Source: Oceanobacillus piezotolerans
GTDB lineage: Bacteria; Bacillota; Bacilli; Bacillales; Amphibacillaceae
Assembly: GCF_003665065.1 (NCBI RefSeq)
Contig: NZ_RCHR01000001.1
Coordinates: 310,001 to 374,000 of the forward strand
DNA length: 64,000 nt
Direction of reading: 5' to 3'
Shown here: in pieces, positions 37,003-45,331 of the stretch
How positions within the stretch are numbered: position 1 is the first letter of the stretch
Layout: every line of letters starts with the position of its first letter
The notes under the pieces: model-generated
Told to the model about the DNA's origin: nothing
Database searches by the model: none
What the model saw: the letters and a program-made list of their open reading frames with translations, nothing else
Translations under genes and position numbers: made by a program

Positions 37003-37569
37003 ATGAAGCGAATCGGAATACTGGGAGGGACATTCGATCCCCCTCATCTTGGTCATTTATTAATTGCAGAAGAAGTACGTGTGAAACTGGATTTAACAGA
37101 AATCTGGTTCATACCTACATATACTCCTCCGCATAAAGATAATGCAAAAACAGATGCTAGTCATCGAATTAACATGCTGGAAATTGCAATTGCCAATAAT
37201 CCATACTTTAAGATCAACACAATTGAAATTGAAAGAGAAGGAAAATCATATACGATAGATACCATTACGGCTTTGGGAGAAGATTATCCAGACTATCAGT
37301 TCTATTTTATAATTGGCGCTGACATGGTAGAGTATTTACCCCATTGGGAACGCATTGATGAACTTGTTCAGTTAATCCAATTTGTTGGAGTAAAACGGGA
37401 AGGCTATAAATTGGAAACGAAATATCCAGTAATTGAGGTTGATATTCCATCCATTGATATATCTTCATCTATGTTAAGGAAACGACTAAGATCAAATCAA
37501 CCAGTTAAATATATTGTCTTAGATGAGGTCTATCGTTATATTAGGGAGATGGGCTTATATGAAAATTAA
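37003..37569 (+). CDS. nadD: Nicotinate-nucleotide adenylyltransferase
   Basis: Makes deamido-NAD from nicotinate mononucleotide and ATP. The 188-aa protein has the nucleotidyltransferase motif GGTFDPPHLGHLLIAEE (residue 8 on), IIGADMVEYLPHW (near 104), and the C-terminal IDISSSMLRKRL signature. It overlaps yqeK by 11 bp, suggesting coupled translation. Confidence 0.96.
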   Translation: MKRIGILGGTFDPPHLGHLLIAEEVRVKLDLTEIWFIPTYTPPHKDNAKTDASHRINMLEIAIANNPYFKINTIEIEREGKSYTIDTITALGEDYPDYQFYFIIGADMVEYLPHWERIDELVQLIQFVGVKREGYKLETKYPVIEVDIPSIDISSSMLRKRLRSNQPVKYIVLDEVYRYIREMGLYEN

Positions 37570-38134
37570 CCAGGCAATAGAAATAGTGGAGCCTCACTTA
37601 ACGAAAAAAAGATTTGAACATACATTACGTGTAGCTGATACAGCAGTAGACCTTGCGGAAAAATATAATGCATCTAAAGAAAAGGCGAATCTTGCAGCAG
37701 TTTTCCATGACTACTGCAAATATCTGCCTTTACCTGAAATGGAAAGATGGATTAAAAATAGTATTTTACCGAAAGATTTATTATTGTATCACCATGAATT
37801 ATGGCATGGACCGGTTGCATCTTTATTAATAGAGCGAGAACATGGAATAAATGACTTAGATATTAAGCAAGCTATTTATTATCATACAACTGGTCGAGCT
37901 AATATGACTAAATTAGAAATGATTATTTTCTTAGCTGATTATATAGAGCCAGGTAGGAGTTTTCCAGGAGTGGAAGAAGTAAGGGAATGGGCGGAGAAAG
38001 ACTTAATCCAAGCTTGCAGAATGGCTTCCAGGAATACAATACAATATTTAATGAGTAAAAATGCAACGATATATCCTGATACATTTTATGCATACAATGA
38101 TTTAACGAAACGTTTAGATGGAGGGAATAAATAG
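37559..38134 (+). CDS. yqeK: HD-domain bis(5'-nucleosyl)-tetraphosphatase (symmetrical) YqeK
   Basis: A 191-aa HD hydrolase: H..R in KKRFEHTLRVADTA (near 17-29), the HD pair in AVFHDYCKY (near 50), H in LLYHHELWHGP, and D in FLADYIEPGR (near 125). Characterised homologues split Ap4A to two ADP. ATG 37559 lies within the end of nadD, after TTAGGGAGATGGG. The stop is adjacent to the rsfS ATG. Confidence 0.94.
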   Translation: MKINQAIEIVEPHLTKKRFEHTLRVADTAVDLAEKYNASKEKANLAAVFHDYCKYLPLPEMERWIKNSILPKDLLLYHHELWHGPVASLLIEREHGINDLDIKQAIYYHTTGRANMTKLEMIIFLADYIEPGRSFPGVEEVREWAEKDLIQACRMASRNTIQYLMSKNATIYPDTFYAYNDLTKRLDGGNK

Positions 38135-38491
38135 ATGGAAAACAAAGAACTGCTACAAGTAATTGCAGAGGCTTGTGATGATAAAAGAGCTGAAGAAATT
38201 ATTGCACTAGATATGAAAGAGGTTTCTCTGATTGCTGACTATTTCTTAATTTGTCATGGAAACAATGAACGACAAGTCCAGTCTATTGCAAGAGCGATTA
38301 AGGAAAGAGTAGAAGAGAATGAGGTAGAGGTGAAAAGGATAGAAGGCTTCGAACAAGCTAGATGGGTATTAGTCGATGTTGGTGATGTGGTTTGTCATGT
38401 ATTCCATAAAGATGAACGTAGCTATTATAATTTAGAGCGCTTGTGGGGAGATGCTGACCGGGTATCGCTGCAAATAGGTTTAGAAGGATAA
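38135..38491 (+). CDS. rsfS: Ribosomal silencing factor RsfS
   Basis: A 118-aa protein of the RsfS/Iojap family that binds uL14 on the 50S subunit and blocks subunit joining during nutrient limitation. Conserved core: ADYFLICHGNNERQVQSIARAI, VKRIEGFEQARWVLVDVGDVVCHVFHKDERSYYNLERLWGDA. It is directly joined to yqeK and 4 bp before the methyltransferase gene. Confidence 0.96.
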   Translation: MENKELLQVIAEACDDKRAEEIIALDMKEVSLIADYFLICHGNNERQVQSIARAIKERVEENEVEVKRIEGFEQARWVLVDVGDVVCHVFHKDERSYYNLERLWGDADRVSLQIGLEG

Positions 38492-38495
38492 AACA

Positions 38496-39242
38496 ATGGC
38501 ATATCAACAAATGGCATATTTGTACGATAAATTAATGAGTGACGCCCCCTATGATGAATGGGTAGAATTTACATTGCAGCTCTTAGGTAATCGGAACGTT
38601 AGATATATTGCAGATTTAGGGTGTGGGACAGGAGAGATAAGCCTTCGCTTAAAAAAAGCCGGATTTGAAGTCGTAGGAATAGATAATTCTTCTGATATGC
38701 TTACCTATGCTGAGCATAAAGCGCGCAATGAGAATGTACCTATTCAATGGCTTCACCAAGATTTAAGAGAGCTTTCGGGTATAAATGGAATAGATGTAGC
38801 TGTTAGCTATTGCGACGTTATTAATTATATTACGGAAGAGCAAGATATTAGAGAGGTATTTAATAAGACTTATGAAATGTTAACAAGTGAAGGTATTTTT
38901 ATTTTTGATATCCACGCGCTTTCCCATGTAGAGAGTCATTATGTAAACCAAACTTTTGCTGACGTATTAGAAGATGCAGCCTATATTTGGTACTGCACAG
39001 AAGGCGAGGCACAAGGCGAGATGTACCATGATTTAACGTTCTTTGCATTAGATGATGGAAAGTATAATCGCTTTGATGAATATCATCACCAACGAACTTA
39101 TCCTATTCCTTTTTATAAGAAATTATTACAGGATACAGGTTTTCAAAATATTAAAGTGTTCGCAGATTTTTCCTTAAAACAGAATAATTTAAGTGAAGAT
39201 AATAAACGAATATTCTTTTTTGCAGAAAAGAGTAAGGGATAA
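38496..39242 (+). CDS. yqeM: Class I SAM-dependent methyltransferase YqeM
   Basis: A 248-aa methyltransferase with SAM motif I IADLGCGTGEISLRL (near residue 38), motif II VGIDNSSDML, and DVAVSYCDVINYI. The substrate is unknown. The position after rsfS is conserved. Its stop codon falls within the downstream terminator hairpin. In B. subtilis the convergent gene comER lies between yqeM and comEA; here only 114 bp separate them. Confidence 0.92.
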   Translation: MAYQQMAYLYDKLMSDAPYDEWVEFTLQLLGNRNVRYIADLGCGTGEISLRLKKAGFEVVGIDNSSDMLTYAEHKARNENVPIQWLHQDLRELSGINGIDVAVSYCDVINYITEEQDIREVFNKTYEMLTSEGIFIFDIHALSHVESHYVNQTFADVLEDAAYIWYCTEGEAQGEMYHDLTFFALDDGKYNRFDEYHHQRTYPIPFYKKLLQDTGFQNIKVFADFSLKQNNLSEDNKRIFFFAEKSKG

Positions 39243-39266
39243 TGCTACTATTCCTTACTCTTTTTC
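39226..39266 (+). terminator. Terminator overlapping the end of yqeM
   Basis: AAAGAGTAAGGGATA and TATTCCTTACTCTTT pair into a long stem with T5 after it. The left arm includes the last codons and stop of yqeM. Confidence 0.75.
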
Positions 39267-39356
39267 ATATGCAGGAAAATGTTTGCTTATGTCGAATATA
39301 CGATGTGACCCCATTTTTTCCATTCCGTTAAAAACTAAAAAGGATGTGTTCTCCCC

Positions 39357-39953
39357 TTGATCAATCTTCTAAAACGGTACTCACTCTATGTTCTCATTGG
39401 TATTATTGTCATTATGTTTTTTGTCTTGACAAAAGAGGAGCAAAGCATAATGACAGAGCAAGAAGTGGATTTTCCGTCAGATATCCCGCAAGATGAGCTG
39501 CAAAGTGAAAATTCTCCTATAAATGAAGACACGGTATTAGTCGATGTGAAAGGAGAGGTAGTAAATAAAGGTGTTTACCAGGTAAATTCGAATGCTAGAG
39601 TTAATGATGTTATAAGCAAGGCTGGGGGCTTCACAGCAAAAGCAGATGAAACTCAAGTTAATTTGGCGCAAAGAGTCCAAGATGAAATGGTCATATTCAT
39701 TCCTGAAAAAGGAGAAGGAACTCAACAAATCATGGAAGGAGCTTCTAGTACAGGTACAGATAAGATCCGAATAAATTATGCAACACAGGAAGAAGTAGAA
39801 AAGCTAAGCGGAATTGGACCATCCAAGGCTGCTGCAATTATTGAACATAGAGAAGAACATGGTTTTTTTCAAACAGCTGATGACTTACTAGAAATTACTG
39901 GGATTGGTGAAAAAACAGTTGAAAATATTAAAGAAGAAATTCAAGTCCCTTAA
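39357..39953 (+). CDS. comEA: Competence DNA receptor ComEA
   Basis: A 198-aa membrane-anchored dsDNA-binding protein needed for DNA uptake. One N-terminal transmembrane helix (about 8-25) precedes an acidic spacer. An SLBB-like domain (about 60-120, VDVKGEVVNKGVYQV...VNDVISKAGGF) and two helix-hairpin-helix motifs (about 135-196, KINYATQEEVEKLSGIGPSKAAAII and LLEITGIGEKTVENI) follow. TTG 39357 is the assumed start; its ribosome site (AAAGGATGTG) is rather distant, so the start is moderately sure. Confidence 0.93.
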   Translation: MINLLKRYSLYVLIGIIVIMFFVLTKEEQSIMTEQEVDFPSDIPQDELQSENSPINEDTVLVDVKGEVVNKGVYQVNSNARVNDVISKAGGFTAKADETQVNLAQRVQDEMVIFIPEKGEGTQQIMEGASSTGTDKIRINYATQEEVEKLSGIGPSKAAAIIEHREEHGFFQTADDLLEITGIGEKTVENIKEEIQVP

Positions 39954-40064
39954 AAAGAGAATCCGCCAATAGTGTTCTAGCTTTACTTCACCCTATTTAT
40001 TGATATTGACGAGCTTTCGTTGGGACATGTACACTAAAAGGAGCATACGAAGGGAATGAGTATA

Positions 40065-40628
40065 ATGGAAAGAATTTCTTGGGACCAATACTTTATGGCG
40101 CAAAGCCAGTTACTAGCTTTGCGGAGTACATGTACAAGACTTATGGTCGGTGCAACAATAGTAAGGGATAAGAGAATTATTGCAGGGGGTTATAATGGTA
40201 GTGTTTCTGGTAGTGTCCATTGTGTTGATGATGGTTGTTACGTCATTGATGGCCATTGTGTAAGAACAGTGCACGCTGAGGCGAATGCTTTACTCCAATG
40301 CGCAAAGTTTGGAGTAGCAACCGATCTTGCGGATATCTATGTTACACATTATCCATGCCTCCAATGCTGTAAGCAAATCATACAAGCTGGTATCAAGACA
40401 GTATATTATGCAGAGGACTATCGTAATCATGAGTACGCTATTCAGCTATTTGAAGAAGCGGGAGTGAAGACGGTTAAAGTAACCTTAGATTATCTTGCTG
40501 TAGATACAAACTATAAAGAAAAGAATGCATTCGTAAACGGCCTATTAGACGAATTAGAAAAAACAGCGAATAATCGTAACGATGTAGAAACATGGAAGGA
40601 AGAAGCAGAAAGATTATTCTCTAAATAA
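40065..40628 (+). CDS. comEB: dCMP deaminase ComEB
   Basis: A zinc-dependent cytidine/deoxycytidylate deaminase-family protein of about 187 aa. Zinc motifs: HAEANALLQC (near residue 69) and YPCLQCCKQII (near 95). ATG 40065 (MERISWDQYFMAQ) is chosen because B. subtilis ComEB starts at the same residue and GAAGGG lies at normal distance; ATG 40056 would add MSI. It is part of the comE operon, 13 bp before comEC, though it is dispensable for transformation in B. subtilis. Confidence 0.94.
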   Translation: MERISWDQYFMAQSQLLALRSTCTRLMVGATIVRDKRIIAGGYNGSVSGSVHCVDDGCYVIDGHCVRTVHAEANALLQCAKFGVATDLADIYVTHYPCLQCCKQIIQAGIKTVYYAEDYRNHEYAIQLFEEAGVKTVKVTLDYLAVDTNYKEKNAFVNGLLDELEKTANNRNDVETWKEEAERLFSK

Positions 40629-40641
40629 AGGAGAGTGTGGT

Positions 40642-42924
40642 GTGAAAGGGTATTGGTATATTGCCGCCTTCTCCATCATTGCAGCGGTGCTATCTGTGTA
40701 TTTCAAACAATATCTCTTTAGTATAGCTTTCATCATATGGTTATTTTCTTTGCTCTATCTAAAGCGATTAAGGAAACGAATCCTATTTGTTTCCTTAGCG
40801 CTCCACTTTATCTTTGCTCTATCTCCCCCTCTTAATCCGGCAATTTCGAACGAGTTATCCACACCAGAGGAAAGTGTCATCTATGGAAAAGTTGTCACTC
40901 CTCCTACCATCACCGAACAAAAACTTGAATTTACTGTTGAAATCTACAACAGTAAAGAAAGATACCAAATTTTATATTTTCCTAAAACCGAATTGAGCTC
41001 GGATTCTGTTGATGCTAAATATGGATCGAAGTGTAAGATTATAGGAGAACTAGAGCGACCTAAGGAAAGTAGAAACCCTGGTCAATTTGATTACCGTGAT
41101 TTTCTTCTTAAAAAAGGTATCACACACCAATTAATATTAACTGATCTAAATAATATTGAATGCCATGGGACTAGTTTTATGAATCGGTTTTATAAATTAC
41201 GTTTGGATATGATAGAAGTGGTTGAGAACAAACTTAGCCCTTATACAGCGTCATGGCTCAATTCATTAGTTTTAGGAGAAGATTCGAAACTGGATGAGGA
41301 TACAGTAGAACTGTTCCAACGATGGGGACTTTCTCATATCATAGCAATTTCAGGTACTCATATTGCGCTATTCCTAGCTTTTCTTTATTTTCTCCTAGTA
41401 AAGTTAAACATCCTTACTAAAGAAAAGGCCGGGTGGCTTATTATCTTTCTTTTGCCAGTTTATGCAATCTTGGCAGGAGGGGAACCTTCTGTATGGCGCG
41501 CAAGCATTATGGTTGTGTTAGTGATTTCGATTCAAAAGGCGAATCATGTAGTTAGCCCAATGGATATTATATCCATCGTATTTATCCTTTTTATGTTTGT
41601 GGAACCTTCTAATGTCTTTCATGTTGGTTTTCAATTATCTTTTATTGTTACAGCAAGTATAATCTTGTCTAAAAAGTGGGTAGCCCAAACAGACAACTCG
41701 ATTATGCAGGCATTAAAAATTTGCTTTATTGCACAAATGATTATTATTCCATTACAATTCTCTTATTTTTCTTATTTTCAACCGTTATCTATTATTTTAA
41801 ACCTGATTATTATTCCTTATTTCTCCCTTCTTGTTATCCCATTTATGTACGTTTTACTTCCCATTACTATATTATTATCCGATGTTTTCCTCTCTCAGCT
41901 TGATCGGTTATTTATAAACCTAAATGAGATTGTCATCTCCTTTATTAACTGGGTTGATTCTGTCGCAAATTATCCTTGGGTTAGTGGTTCTTTCACTTTA
42001 GAATGGTCGATTATTTATTATGTAATTTTATTAGTTTTAATGGCAAACCTAGAACAAGCTAGGTTAAAAAAGGCATTTCTCGCAGGTTGCATGCTTACTG
42101 CTTTACTTATCATATTTCTACTTCGACCTTATTTTTCACCTGCCGGAACGGTAACGATGCTTGATATTGGCCAGGGTGATGCATTTGTTATTGAATTACC
42201 CTTTCGAAAGGGAGTTATTATGGTTGATGCAGGTTCCAGAATGTCGTTTGAGAATGGAGAAGCATCAAGTTCTGTCTATAAACAAGTTATCAAACCATAT
42301 TTACAGGAGCGCGGAATAAGAAAGATTGATGCTTTATTTTTAACACATGAGGACACGGATCATGTTGGCAGTGTGCCATACATTATAGAGGATGTAAAAG
42401 TTGATAGTGTATTTATTAGTCCGTATTATAAGATGACGAGTGAAGAACTTTTATCTTTTAAAAAGAATAAAGTGATAGTAAGGAAAGTGGGGAAGGGGAG
42501 TAAAATTCATATCGGAGAACAAACGATCTCTGTGTTAGCGCCTGCAAAAAAATATGGTTCCTCCAATAGCAATTCCTTGGTTCTTTATACAGAAATTGGC
42601 GGTTTAAATTGGTTGTTTACAGGAGATGTAGAAGGTGAAAGTGAACTAGCCATTGCAGAACAATACCCTAATCTGGAAGTTGAAGTATTAAAAGTTTCCC
42701 ATCATGGCAGCAAAACAAGTACCAATCCTGAACTTATAGGTGAGATTGCTCCGGAAGTTGCCCTTATTTCTGTTGGTGAGAATAACATGTATGGTCACCC
42801 GTCCCCTCAAGTTATTGAAACTTTAAACAATGCAAGGATACCTATCTTTAGAACGGATATTCACGGAGCAGTACAGTATAAATTTAAAGGAAAAGCAGGA
42901 ACATTTTACAGTCATTTGCCATAG
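40642..42924 (+). CDS. comEC: DNA uptake channel protein ComEC/Rec2
   Basis: A 760-aa polytopic membrane protein thought to pass single-stranded DNA through the membrane. N-terminal helices and a soluble OB/DUF4131 region (about 1-170) precede the Competence domain (about 200-470, LGEDSKLDEDTVELFQRWGLSHIIAISGTHIALF). The C-terminal metallo-beta-lactamase-like domain (about 510-750) has LTHEDTDHVGS and VSHHGSKTS metal residues. GTG 40642 follows AAAGGAGAGTGTG. Length and motifs are complete, so the gene looks functional. Confidence 0.96.
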   Translation: MKGYWYIAAFSIIAAVLSVYFKQYLFSIAFIIWLFSLLYLKRLRKRILFVSLALHFIFALSPPLNPAISNELSTPEESVIYGKVVTPPTITEQKLEFTVEIYNSKERYQILYFPKTELSSDSVDAKYGSKCKIIGELERPKESRNPGQFDYRDFLLKKGITHQLILTDLNNIECHGTSFMNRFYKLRLDMIEVVENKLSPYTASWLNSLVLGEDSKLDEDTVELFQRWGLSHIIAISGTHIALFLAFLYFLLVKLNILTKEKAGWLIIFLLPVYAILAGGEPSVWRASIMVVLVISIQKANHVVSPMDIISIVFILFMFVEPSNVFHVGFQLSFIVTASIILSKKWVAQTDNSIMQALKICFIAQMIIIPLQFSYFSYFQPLSIILNLIIIPYFSLLVIPFMYVLLPITILLSDVFLSQLDRLFINLNEIVISFINWVDSVANYPWVSGSFTLEWSIIYYVILLVLMANLEQARLKKAFLAGCMLTALLIIFLLRPYFSPAGTVTMLDIGQGDAFVIELPFRKGVIMVDAGSRMSFENGEASSSVYKQVIKPYLQERGIRKIDALFLTHEDTDHVGSVPYIIEDVKVDSVFISPYYKMTSEELLSFKKNKVIVRKVGKGSKIHIGEQTISVLAPAKKYGSSNSNSLVLYTEIGGLNWLFTGDVEGESELAIAEQYPNLEVEVLKVSHHGSKTSTNPELIGEIAPEVALISVGENNMYGHPSPQVIETLNNARIPIFRTDIHGAVQYKFKGKAGTFYSHLP

Positions 42925-42962
42925 AATATCATCGGATGAACATTGAACCTCTACATGACACA

Positions 42963-42998
42963 AAGAAAAAAAGAGACTGCGCTTTCATTTCAGTCTCC
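42963..42998 (-). terminator. Terminator of yqzM (minus strand)
   Basis: On the minus strand GAGACTG and CAGTCTC form a stem followed by T7. It lies between convergent comEC and yqzM. Confidence 0.7.
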
Positions 42999-43020
42999 TT
43001 TCTTTGGCGTATTCCATACA

Positions 43021-43155
43021 TTAACGAGTAACTACACTAATTACAACACCAATTGCAAAAATAAGTACAAAGAAAATAAAAGAAAAAACAAACCCATTGA
43101 TAGAATCTACAACATCATTATTTTTTGATTGTGGATTTTGTTCAAATTCGTTCAT
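43021..43155 (-). CDS. yqzM: YqzM-like small membrane protein (44 aa)
   Basis: The minus-strand ORF MNEFEQNPQSKNNDVVDSING continues into one hydrophobic helix (FVFSFIFFVLIFAIGVVISVV) and ends TR. The ribosome site AGGAGGGGTAAAA precedes the ATG at 43155. B. subtilis YqzM has the same N-terminal pattern (MNEFEKNVQSKRNDAVDS), length and position between comEC and the gene for DNA polymerase delta subunit. Function unknown. Confidence 0.9.
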   Translation of the reverse strand: MNEFEQNPQSKNNDVVDSINGFVFSFIFFVLIFAIGVVISVVTR

Positions 43156-43310
43156 TTTTACCCCTCCTGTTTCATGAATAAGTATATAGGAAATAAATGC
43201 AAAAATCTACTTAAGAAAGAAAATTGTCACAAAATAAAGCTGTTTAACCAGAATTAGAAAGACTTAACAACTATACTTTTGTGAAGAAGACATAAGCTAT
43301 ACTCAAATAT

Positions 43311-43522
43311 CGTTTGCCAGCTTGTTTCTAGGGCAAGCAGACAAACGTTTATATAGATTTAGGGGGAGATTTGCTCTTATAAAGATCAGCGAGGATTCCC
43401 CCTTTACTATTACTGCCTTTATCATTTACCATATAATATAGATGGATAAACAAACTGGCTATTACTTCCTGCTCGTCCCTCATTTACACCACTATTTTTG
43501 TGAGGTAGGAAGTACAGCCAGT
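43311..43522 (+). promoter_or_regulatory. Three consecutive hairpins in the holA leader region
   Basis: The 403-bp yqzM-holA gap contains three inverted repeats. The first (43311-43337) has CGTTTG/CAAACG with inner GCTTG/CAAGC. The second (43361-43403) has AGGGGGA and TCCCCCT with partial inner pairing. The third (43454-43522) has ACTGGCT-TACTTCCT pairing with AGGAAGTACAGCCAGT and inner CCTCA/TGAGG. None has a T-run. No ORF was seen. They may be structured RNA in the holA leader or DNA-level sites. Confidence 0.55.
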
Positions 43523-43558
43523 ATGTCTGCTATTAAAGGAACAATGGAGTGAATATGA

Positions 43559-44581
43559 ATGTCCTACATAGAAACATTAAAGAAGTTAAAGAAGAATAGT
43601 ATTTCCCCGATCTATTTTATTTATGGTACTGAGAACTTTTTTATAGAGAATATTAAGAAGGAAATGATGAAGCAAGTTGTAAATAACAATGAAGATAATA
43701 TATCTGTGTATAGTTTAGATGAAGTCCCTATTCAAGAAGTAATCCAAGACGTTGAAACTTATCCTTTTTTTGGTGAAAGAAAGCTAGTCATAGCAAATAA
43801 TCCAGTTTTTTTAAAATCTAAATCAGAAAAATTACCATTTGAGCACGATTTGTCTGCATTAGAATTTTATTTAACAAACCCGGTTGATTATACAGTTTTT
43901 GTTATAATAGCTCCCTTTGAAAAGCTGGACGAACGGAAGAAAATAAGCAAATCATTAAAGAAATATACATCGATGGTAAATTGTGAACCAATTAAAGAGA
44001 GAGAAATACGGGCATGGATTGAAACAATTATTAATGGGCTTCACATTACACTTGATAAAGAGGTATATGACCTGTTGGAGGCTGAATTCTCTACTAACCT
44101 TCAGTTATTAGAAGTGGAGTTAGAGAAGCTGGCATTGTATGCTGGAGAAGAGGGACATATTACAAGAGAAATAGCGGAGAATATCATTGCACATAACATA
44201 AATAGTTCCTCATTACGGTTAGTGGATGCTGTGATAGAGAATGATTTAAAACGAGCAATCTCGATTTTTAAAGATTTACAAATCCTTAAAGAAGATCCCA
44301 TCGCTCTGATCGGTCTATTAGCTTTTCAATTTCGAACTATACTAAGAGTTAAATTACTTAAACAAAAAGGTTACTCGCAGTTTCAAATGCAAAAACAATT
44401 AAACGTGCATCCCTATGTAATTAAAATTGCATTGGGAAGGGAAAGGCAATTTACTATCCAAAAATTACAGCAAATTATCAACCAATTAGCAAATACAGAT
44501 GCGATTATGAAACAGGGGAGAATGGAAAAAGAGATTGCGTTTGAGCTATTGATATATAATATCATTTATAAAGCAGCGTGA
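43559..44581 (+). CDS. holA: DNA polymerase III delta subunit
   Basis: The clamp-loader subunit that opens the beta clamp, 340 aa (B. subtilis yqeN). The start MSYIETLKKLKKNSISPIYFIYGTENFFIENIKKEM, a central TEFSTNLQLLEVELEKLALYAG-like segment (near residue 180) and a helical C-terminal collar domain with AFQFRTILRVKLLKQKGYSQ are typical; no functional Walker A, as expected for delta. ATG 43559 has GGAGTG 8 bp upstream; an ATG four bases earlier is out of frame. Confidence 0.93.
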   Translation: MSYIETLKKLKKNSISPIYFIYGTENFFIENIKKEMMKQVVNNNEDNISVYSLDEVPIQEVIQDVETYPFFGERKLVIANNPVFLKSKSEKLPFEHDLSALEFYLTNPVDYTVFVIIAPFEKLDERKKISKSLKKYTSMVNCEPIKEREIRAWIETIINGLHITLDKEVYDLLEAEFSTNLQLLEVELEKLALYAGEEGHITREIAENIIAHNINSSSLRLVDAVIENDLKRAISIFKDLQILKEDPIALIGLLAFQFRTILRVKLLKQKGYSQFQMQKQLNVHPYVIKIALGRERQFTIQKLQQIINQLANTDAIMKQGRMEKEIAFELLIYNIIYKAA

Positions 44582-44596
44582 ACTTGTCAATTAGTA

Positions 44597-44628
44597 AAAA
44601 AAACGATCCTTAAGGGGATCGTTTTTTT
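44597..44628. terminator. Terminator of holA
   Basis: AAAAAAACGATCC and GGATCGTTTTTTT form a perfect stem with a TTAAGG-type loop, flanked by A and T runs, so it may work on both strands. Confidence 0.85.
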
Positions 44629-44685
44629 ACAGTCTAGCAAATTATAAAATGAACGAACTGTGGATATTTCTTATCATTAAGAAAA

Positions 44686-44841
44686 GCCAAGTCCGGCTCC
44701 AGCGCCCAGCAACTAGCAAACTTCACACTCCTCCACTACGATAAGTCAACATCGACTCCCTACGGTCGTCGTGTTTCCTTTATCTCATTGCGGAGCGCTC
44801 CAGTTTGTACGTTGCTAAACGGGCGCTTGCGCCTTTGTTCC
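44686..44841. repeat. Hairpin repeat element between holA and rpsT
   Basis: A GC-rich 156-bp block. Its ends pair: CTCCAGCGCCCAGCAACTAGCAAACT on the left against AGTTTG.ACGTTGCTAAACGGGCGCT on the right, with inner ACGACC/GGTCGT-like and GGAGCGCTCC palindromes. Similar blocks (GGCTCCAGCGCC...GCGCCTTTGTTCC) are, from memory, common in Bacillaceae intergenic regions. It has no ORF. Its right end, GGCGCAAGCGCC, lies just beyond the rpsT stop and might also help terminate rpsT. Confidence 0.6.
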
Positions 44842-44846
44842 AATAA

Positions 44847-45113
44847 TTATGCACCTAAACCATTTACTTTATTAGTTAGACGAGTTTTTTGGCGATCTCC
44901 ATTGTTTTTATGGATAATACCTTTTTGAACTGCTTTATCAATATACTTCATTGTATCTTTTAATGCAGCCTTTGCGTTTTCCGCATCATTTGCCTCAACT
45001 AAAGCTTCAACGTTTTTGATAGCTGTACGCATCTCAGATTTTTGTGATTGATTTGCTACACGCTTTTTATTATTAATACCAATACGCTTGATTGCTGATG
45101 GGTTATTTGCCAT
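44847..45113 (-). CDS. rpsT: 30S ribosomal protein S20
   Basis: An 88-aa basic helical protein: MANNPSAIKRIGINNKKRVANQSQKSEMRTAIKNVE..., ending NKVNGLGA, that binds 16S rRNA in the 30S body. The ATG at 45113 is fixed by AGGAGGTGAAAAGA; an upstream in-frame ATG at 45122 overlaps the ribosome site. It faces away from gpr and converges on holA, as in B. subtilis. Confidence 0.96.
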   Translation of the reverse strand: MANNPSAIKRIGINNKKRVANQSQKSEMRTAIKNVEALVEANDAENAKAALKDTMKYIDKAVQKGIIHKNNGDRQKTRLTNKVNGLGA

Positions 45114-45331
45114 TCTTTTCACCTCCTAAACAGGATATGATTAGATTTCAAATTGAACATTGGTCAAATTAGATCTATTCATTGATATCCATTCTAAAGA
45201 AAGATAACAAATGATATTTTACCAAAGGATTTCACTCTTTTCAATAGAAATGTTATTTACTTCCTGATTTTGTATGTTTTTCGTGAACTTGAGAATTCTA
45301 ATATTAAGATTATAGGAAAGGAAGTATGTAA

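Noticed and set aside
42943..43128. Plus-strand 61-codon ORF after comEC
   Set aside because: It runs antisense over the yqzM terminator and gene; yqzM on the minus strand has a ribosome site and homology.
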